A stretch of DNA of 64,000 nt, taken from Euglena gracilis. Its lineage: Eukaryota; Euglenida; Euglenophyceae; Euglenales. The translations under genes were made by a program, and so were the position numbers. The notes under the pieces are model-generated. The model was not told the origin of the DNA, made no database searches, and saw nothing but the letters and a program-made list of their open reading frames with translations. How positions within the stretch are numbered: position 1 is the stretch's first letter; each line of letters opens with the position of its first letter. This document shows positions 24,601 through 33,600 of this stretch, one piece after another. The stretch covers positions 46,293,847 through 46,357,846 of the forward strand of contig CP154954.1 of the NCBI GenBank assembly GCA_039621445.1, read 5' to 3'.

Positions 24601-27600
24601 TGCACAAAATGGTTGTGCACAAGATGGTTTTTTGATGTTTTTTCGAATTTCATTCAATTTCTCCACATTTTTTTGCTGTGTTTGAGGGAAAAAAACAGCA
24701 CAGCCATTTTGGGGACATTTTTTTTCACGGTGAAATATCCTGCTTTTTTGGCCTATTTTTGGACCCTCCTGCCAGAAGACTCTTTTATCGGCCAAAACTT
24801 TCAGCAAAAAAAAATCGCCCCTTGGGATTTTCAGCAAAGACCCAAGGGTATTGGTCTTGGGAAGGGTGTTTGGGGGTATTCATAAATTGGAGGTTTAAAA
24901 AAAAACACAGTCAGATCTTCTTGATTGGGCCTTGATTGGGCCAGGCAAAGAAAAGGTTCAGCACCTCCGGCTGACATAATTGTCTGGTCATCTCCAAGCT
25001 GGCGCAGAACCGTGTTTGTCTGGGCGATGGCTGCAGTGTCCGTCATACCATTGATTGCGGCAGGCGGTTGCCCATCACTTTCAAAAACCAATCAGCAACT
25101 TGTCGAAAAAGAGACATCCACTTCCAGCCCCGGGGGGGGGGGGGGCACTCTGGCAACTTTGGCTGAATCGGCTCAATGGCTCAAAATCAATGGACTTTGG
25201 CCAAAATTTCAAAAAAAAATGACTTCTCCAGCCAATGGGCATTATGGATCATTCTTTGGACAACCTCAAAAAATCTCTGAGCCAAAACCTTTCTGGGTGT
25301 GGAGCCAAAAAGCAGTCAGCCACTCTGAAAAAAACCATGTTCGGTTTGGTGGACCTTCATTCAATCGCTCGGTCTGGGTCATGGTGTGGCTTAGTGACCC
25401 CCTGGGGGGGGGTCCAGCTCAAAGGCCAGAAAACTTCGGTTGGCTGGAAAAAGGCTGCTGGCTGAGCACCCCCCCCCCAAAGAGTGGGAACTGGACCCGA
25501 CCCGGAGTTGAACTGGGTGCCAAAAAAAAAATAAAAAATGGCAAAAATGTCCAAAAACGTCCAAATGTGAAGAAAAAAAATGATTCTTTGGCCCAGAATT
25601 TGTCCTGCTGCCAAAATCCGACCCATTTTTTTGCTCATTTTTGGCCCGTTTTTGCACCCCCAAAAGCCAAATCCATTATCATCCAGCTTCCCTTTGGGAG
25701 GGTGTAGAATAGTCAAAAACTCGTCGATGGGGGGGAGGGGGTCTGGGGAGAGATGAGGTCACTTTGGCTTAAGCGACGCCCTGATCTGGGTCAACCTTGC
25801 GTTACTAATTCCTAACCAAATGACAGCCATCTGTCAAAAACAAAATACAAAAGGAGTAAAAAAAATAATGTATTTCTTTTGCAATATCTAATATCTACTG
25901 ACAACGTGAACTTGATCAAACAAATTGAACCACTCCACCATTGTAGGGGGGACCATTGAGGCAAAAAAGTTGATATTTTGTGATGAAAATGTTCCTTCCT
26001 TGGCGGCCTTATTCCATTTCTGACAATTACAAGCAAATGCACCAGCTCATGGAAAGAAATATTCTCTCACTGTGGATCATCCAATCACATCTGGTGGTTG
26101 CTGTGCTCGACAGCCCCGTTCGTTCTATCGCTTTCCCACAAATGCTTCAGTGCTTCAGATGAAGGAAAAAAATGGACTGGTCCAAAGGGAGGGGCACGGC
26201 ACTGTGGGATTCCAGGAGGCCACTGGCTCAGGTCATGAATCTTCCCCTTCAGCTCCGGCAGCGTCTCCCGGATGTGCTGCAGCAGGATGGCGTTGAGCAG
26301 CTTCCCCAAATAGGGGGTCCCCATCCGGTTGGCGATGCTGCCGTGGCACGCGAAGAGCAACCTCCATGCGCCGTGTGCATGGGAAACCGTGATTTGGCCC
26401 CAAAACTGGAAACCGATTGGGGGTTCCCATTGTGTTCACCGGGATAGCTATTTTGATGTGCCGGCTGGATTAGTGCCTACGGGTGTGAAAAACATGCGGA
26501 TGTCAAAAAACTATCCAGATATCGATAGTTTTGGAGGGGTGGAAGAGGGCCCCAATTGGCAGTACAAGCTGTTCCCCTTGTGTAGACTTTGTCCTTAAAC
26601 CCCAAATAAAATTACATTGCGGGTTCTGTTCCCCCCCAAGGCAAAACCTAATTGAAAGGAAAGGGGGTTAAACCCGGGGAGAGGGGCTGTAGGGTGCCTG
26701 CACTCCAGTCCCAGGGCCTGAACGTGGCATTTCAAGGGAAAGCCTGAGGCGGCCAGGACACAAAACCGACCCCAGGGGAATGGACAACAACACTGCCCAT
26801 CCCGGGGGCCCAGTTCAGAAACTGTAAAAATTTTGGCTGGCTGGAAAAAGGCTACCAGCTGACTCATGGGACTGGAACTGGGCAATTGGCACTGCAAAAA
26901 AAAGCCCAAAAACAGCCAATTGTGCAAAAAGTCGATTTTTGACCCCAACTTTATCCCTAGCCAGCCCAATTCCGACCAATTTTTGCCCATTTTTGCACCC
27001 CTGAAAACCAGAAATCCGTTACCATCCTGCCGCTCTTCAGGGGGCTGCAAAATAAATAAAACTCGTCGATGCGGGGTCCAGGACTGGAAAAATGCTGCTG
27101 GCTGGAAACAAGCTGCTGGCTGGCGGACCCCCCCAGGAGGTTCATTTTTAGCGCCTTGTTCGGGCGGCTGCAAAATAATTAACTTGCCGAGGGGGGTCCT
27201 CTGGTCCTCCCCTGAGGGAATGGAGTGCCCTCTGGCTTGAGCGACGACTGCAAATAGCTGTTGACAGGGTGCAATCTTCTTTCGAAAGAAGCCTGCGTAG
27301 ACCTGCCATGACAACCAACAAAATGGTGCTTCTTTCTTCTTCTTCGTCTTCTTCTTCTTCTTCTTCTCTGTATTTCTTCTTTCTTGAATAAATGCCAAAT
27401 TGGTAGATTGGGGGAAACAGAAACGTTGCAGCATTGCCCCCCCCCCTGGGTTGGCTCTCGGTTGTTGAATGAATAAGAAGATGGGCGAAAATCATTTGGA
27501 GAGATCTTTTGTGTGCTTCTCACCTGCAATATTGCTTGGGCATGCAATCACCAGGGAAATGCGCAGATTTCGCAAATGCGCATTTTCAATTGGAGATCTT

Positions 27601-30600
27601 TCAGATGTTGCAAATTTAATAATAATTGCTGGAGTGCTGATTGATTGGTTCATTGAGCGCTTCTGCACAATGTTATGGAAACTGCCATACCGGCTGTACT
27701 TAGGGTGGCTCTGGATGAACTGCTCTTCGGCTTTCAGGGCACTCTTGATGTCCTTGTTTGTGTTGATGTCCTGTTGGCCGCGGTTCACCACCCCAATGTA
27801 GCCGCGCTTCAGTGGCACCACTTTCCCCATCAAGATATCCATTGCATCAGTGCCCTGTGAAATACAAACAGTGACAGGATCCTAAAATAAATCCCCAAAT
27901 GGAAGGCCGATGAGGCTACTATTGTGCACTTTGGTGAAATTCTCAAAAGGGCGGGGCTTCTATTACGCGCAAGTGGGAGTTGTAGTCATTTTCTCCTTTC
28001 TGGGGCGTCTAATGAAGTGGGGGTGAACCCCCCAAATAATGTCGCCAACCCCCCCCAGGAACATTATTGGTCTGCCCACCCCCAGGGGAGGAATAATATT
28101 CAGGGGGGACATTATTTGACAAATTTTTCCTGCTTCTTTGGGTGAATTTTTTGACCGCGAAATGCAGTGTATCTATGTTGAGCACCATCAAAATCCAAGG
28201 TACATGCAATTTTTTGTCTCAGAAATGTGAATTTGACATTTTCCCTTCCATTTTCAAATATTGGAGAAACCATGTTACATTTGCACAAAAATATGGTTCC
28301 AGCACCCAGGAAACTGATTTTATTCTGTGGCAGTCAGTGAGAAAATGGGGGGGATATTGTTTGGGCGGCGGCCGAAATTGGGTCCCAGGGGCAGGGGAAT
28401 GCTATTTGGGGGGTAAACAATTAGGGACGTGGCGGGGGTCAACCCTCATCCACAGCTCGCAAATGTAGAGAATGGCACATCACCAACCTTGTCCATCAGG
28501 TCCAGCTTTGTCAGGACCCCTACGGTCCGATCTCCGTTGGGGTCCACCTCGCGGGCGATCTTGATTGCGTCAGAGTTCGCCAGGTCCTGGTTGGCGGCGG
28601 TCACTGCCAGGATGATGCAGTTCTTCTGGCTGATGTAGTCCAGCACCAGCTCGCGGATTTGGAGCTCCACATCTGCAGGCTGGTCACCAACGGCCACTGG
28701 CAGAGAATGGGAAGATGTGCGATGCATGTGCATTTTCTGTCAACAATAAATGTTTTTTGGAAACCCGGAAGCACGGACCCCTTGTCTTCTGGGGGCCAGT
28801 GATGAAGAAGGGGGTCTGGCCAAAACCTTGCACTGAACAAGATGGCCCAAACACAAAGTTGCGTATGTTTCATTTCGCCGGAGAGGAAGACATGGTACAA
28901 CTCGTAGCAGTGGGTTAGGATTAGGGTTAGGGTTATTGGTTTTGCATAGGATTTGCAAACCCATCTCCACTCAAAATGGGGATGTTTGTAAGGCGCCAAG
29001 AGTCAGAGGGGGGTCGCAGGGGAACACAGAGGCCCTTCATTTTGACAGGTCACATTTCGCCTGAGTGACATTACACATGCCATTGCACAGTATGGTTGTT
29101 GTCCATCGCTGTTTTTAAACTTGTTGATTTTGCTCCTGTTTATTATAATACATATTGTTAGACGTGCTGACCACTCTGCCTTCTTGTTCTCCCTCTTTCA
29201 CGTTCACGAAACAGAGCGTGAACAGCAGTTCCCGAAACCTTGGCATGAAGCGCATCAACGAAAAACAGGGAAGGCGCTAGGGCTTTCTAGGTGAATTGTG
29301 GGCCATAACCCATAAACAGGGCGTAAAAACATTTATACCAATACATACATACATACATACATACATACATACATACATACATACATACATACATACATAC
29401 ATACATACATACATACATACATACATACATACATACATACATACATACATACATACATACATACATACATACATACATACATACATACATACATACATAC
29501 ATACATACATACATACATACATACATACATACATACATGCATGCATGCATGCATGCATGCATGCATGCATGCATGCATGCATGCATGCATGCATGCATGC
29601 ATGCATGCATGCATACATACATACATACATACATACATACATACATACATACACATACATACATACATACATACATACATACATACATACATACATACAT
29701 ACATACATACATACATACATACATGCATGCATGCATGCATGCATGCATGCATGCATGCATGCATGCATGCATGCATGCATGCATGCATGCATGCATGCAT
29801 ACATACATACATACATACATACATACATACATACATACATACATACATACATACATACATACATACATACATACATACATGCATACATACATACATAAAT
29901 ACATACATATATATATATATATATGGTTTCCAAAATGTCGTCCAGGATATGCCAAAAATATGTCCCCACAAAACAAAACAAAAATTGTCACCAAATTATT
30001 GGACCCATGTGCAATGTTTTTATGGCTTTTAAAGAACAACATTCCTCATTGTGCCCCCCAAAATACAAACTTGCATCCCAAGAAGTGACTCATTGAACTC
30101 CCTTGACCCTCCCCTCTTTACGTCTCGCCCCCCGAAAAGTCGCCCTGGGGGCGACAACTGGGCGGGTACCCACGCATCCCTTCCATCAGCTGCCCATCTT
30201 CAAGGACCATGTTTCATTTCAATTGTTGACATAGCTAGCATTCTTTTCTTGATTTTTTAATAAAAAACTTTTTGCGCAAAATAAAGTGTTGCATTGTTCT
30301 TGTTTCCCTCCTTTCCAAGTGTTGACGTTGCATCACCCAAGCATCGCAGCTTAGACTTCAGGCGAAAAAAAAGTTCGCCGAGCCCTTAATGAGTTTTTTG
30401 TTTACAAAAGATAAATTTAAAAAAGTGGTTCTTGAGGATGTTGGATACCTTTTGTGATGCCGGGGAGGTCCACAAGGGTGAGATTGAGTACATCAGGTGA
30501 ATGAACCTTCAGCTGGATGGGCTTCTTCGATATTGCCTTTCCGCCACCTGCCTCTTGCTCTGTTGCTCGGACAATTTCTGCACGGATTTCAATGAAGTCA

Positions 30601-33600
30601 TGGAAGCGTGTCCCAGGTTTGTGGTAAAACTCTCCCCATGGCCGGGGGTCTGGGCTGTCCTTGGGCATCGTGAGTAGTTGGAGGATGAGGGGCCTTCGAG
30701 TTACAATCCCTGAGCGGAAAAATGAGCAAGGCAGCTACCTGCCCCCCCCCCCTTGTCCACCGACCGGGTTCCTGCAACCCCCGACCAGGGGGGGTGGTCG
30801 TACACCCCCCCACAACCTGCAACCCCCGACCGGGGGGTGGTCGTACCACTAGGGGCCAAAACAAAACCAAAAGCCAAAAAAGGTGCAATTTCATAACGGT
30901 AATATTTCTCCCCATTAGGTGAGGGAGCAATGCCATCACTACACTCAAACAAAACAGGACTCCCCGGAGGGAACATGACGAACACTCAATGGACAGGAAA
31001 CACGGGAAAAAAGCTGGTCAATAAGCACATGAGAGGAAAAATTTTGGTGGTCACCTGCAACCCCCGACCAGGGAGGGTGGTCGTACACCCCCCTCAACCT
31101 GCAACCCCCGACCGGGGGGTGGTCGGTATATAGGGGTGGTCGGTGGACAAGGGGGGGGGGGCGGGTAAGAAACTTTCCTTCAATTCCCCAGAGTTTTCCA
31201 AGTCCCCATGAAACCCATCCCCCTTGGGGGAGGGGGAGGGGTCTGGTCCCCCCCCAGGGGGCCGCTTGCCATTTTCAAAACCCAGTTGGTCACTTTTCAA
31301 AAACTAGTCACCAGTTCCAACCACCCCCCCAGGGGGTCACCCTGGCCACTCGGCCGAAAATGGCTGAAAATCAATGGATTTGGCCACCCCAAAAAAATTC
31401 CGGCACCTTCAGCGCCAGCCGGATGGGGCCTCCTGAACTTTTGGAGGGGTCCGGACCATACCATTGCTTAAGGCATGTCTGACCCTGCCCCCTGGGGGGG
31501 GGGGGGTGACTGACTGGTTTTTTCGCAGTGACTGGCTTGTTTTTGGCTCCAGAACCCCCCGGGGGGTTGGCCAGGAGAGGCCGAAAGTGGCCACCACTGC
31601 CAGGATACAGTCCTTATATCAAGCCCTGCTCCCCCCAACTGTCCCCAAGATTGGTCAGATTTGGGCCTTTGGTCGGGGAGGGGGTGGAGGGAAACAGCTC
31701 ATTGGAGCTTGGCAGTGCACATGGGAACAGCTTGGGGGAAGGAATAGGGGCACCCAAATGCCTTAAAACCCCAGTCCAGAGTGGGAAATTTATGAGTCAT
31801 TTGTGGAAACTCATAATTTTCCACACAAAAAAGCCCTGCTGAAATGATTCCCTTTGGGGTAAAAGAGATCAGGCAGTAGACTTTGAGCATTTTGAGGCTA
31901 TGGCACTACCCACCCACAAACCCGACCACCCGGGGGAAGGGGTCGAAAATGCCCCACCACCCCTGCCTGCCCATAGCACCCACTCACATAGAGGCCTGAT
32001 GCATAGATAGATGGATGGATGGAAAGTTAGACACACAGATGGGAAGATGGGCAAATATCAAAACTATATTGAACAATATAATAATCAAAACATCTCATAA
32101 TAAAAAAAGCACCCTGCCTAACCTCCAAATGTTCGGTGATCTATCCGGGATAAGAGTTCTGTCTTCCGTGGTTAGGTTCTCTGGGCATATGTTGAAAGCC
32201 CTTGAAAAAACGTTTGATCAATGGGCTTCATGGCAACTGAACTGACCAGCAACGACCAGACATTTTGAAATTCTGTCAAAGCACATGGTCGTTGTCACTG
32301 AATTTTGAGGCCACCTGTCGAAGGCTCTTGAAAAAGGGCGTTCAATTGAGGAACGCCAATGCATCTGAGACGTTGAATTTCCAACAGACATTGGTGTCGA
32401 ATTTTCCAGAACAGGCACCACTGGCACCACCACTCTACCATTAAAGCTTTGTGTAGTGCTGATCTCTTTGCATGTGTGATGGTGCGCTGCAGCAGATATT
32501 TCATGTGTGTGGCAGATGTTTGAGGCGGTCAACGGCCCGGCGGCCCGGCCCGGCAGGTCCAGCTGGCAGCCTGGCGGCCCGGCCCAGCCGGCGGCCCGGC
32601 CCAGCCCAGCGGCCTGGCTGGTGGTCTGGCGGCCCAGCCTGGCCCAGCCCGGCCGAAATGCATGAGCCGAAAAACGCTCATTTTCGGCCCAAAAAAAGTT
32701 TTCCCGGGGTCGGGAGGCCAAAAAAAACATCGTTTTGGGCAAAATTTTTTCGATTTTTTTCAAGTTTTTTTTCACCTAAGAAAAATGGCTAAAAACGGCC
32801 AAATCAAAACAGGCCAAAACTGCACAAAATGGTGAAATTGGCTGAAAAATGGCCGTAACTCGGGCTAGGCGTGGAGTTGCAGGGAAATCAAAATACTGCC
32901 AGATAGGACATTTCAGGGGATTCAATTTGGTCTCCGGACATTTCCTTTGACTCCCCACCATTTTTGAGAAATCTTGGAAAATTGATTTTTTGACACAAAA
33001 AAGGGCTGAAAGCGGAAAAGTCGGAAGCCTGCCGCGACAAGGATGGATGTTGATATTGGGTTCAGGGGGGGGGTCCTGATAAATTTGGATGGATTGACAC
33101 CCCGATGTCCTCGATAAAGGTCGGTAAACCCGTCATTTCGTGTCCCTTTATGATTTGGTGAATCCCAAAATCGGCCAAAAAAAACAAAAAAAGTTCGTCA
33201 CCCCCCCAAAAAAACCGTTATTTCACGGTATTTTTTCTGTGTTATTATTTCACGATATTCATTTGTCCTTCTCAAACCAAAGAATTCTATCGTCCAAGCC
33301 CACATTTGACACGTAATTAATTGACTCATTGCTTGACATCACAAGAAGGGGGAAAACTGAAAAAGAGTGGTGGAAAATCAAGTATGTTGTGCTTTGTCCT
33401 AATAAATGTGCAATGCCCAAATAAGTGCGCATGCCTTGGAGTCCAAAACTATGTCCAAAAAATTCGCGCACCCGTGCACTTATTGGGGGGGGTTAAATTG
33501 TCACGGTTTCCCCCCAGAATCGTGTTTGTTCACTTGTACTGCCAAAAAAAACGTGTGCTGAAAACGGTTTTCTGCGGGAAAAAAGGTTTTGTTCACGTGC

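Noticed and set aside
24925-25707. 260-codon plus-strand frame
   Set aside because: Its start is the antisense of dynamin exon 6 and the rest is intron repeat.
26595-27434. 279-codon minus-strand frame
   Set aside because: It covers dispersed GGAAAAAGGCTG repeats and the CTT microsatellite in a dynamin intron; no family motif and repeat-derived composition.
28914-28937. Interstitial telomere repeat (TTAGGG-like)
   Set aside because: Only about three imperfect units; too short to call a telomeric remnant.
29277-30088. Long Tyr/Val/Cys/Met and His/Thr/Ile frames of 160-250 codons
   Set aside because: Direct translation of the ACAT/GCAT microsatellite on both strands.
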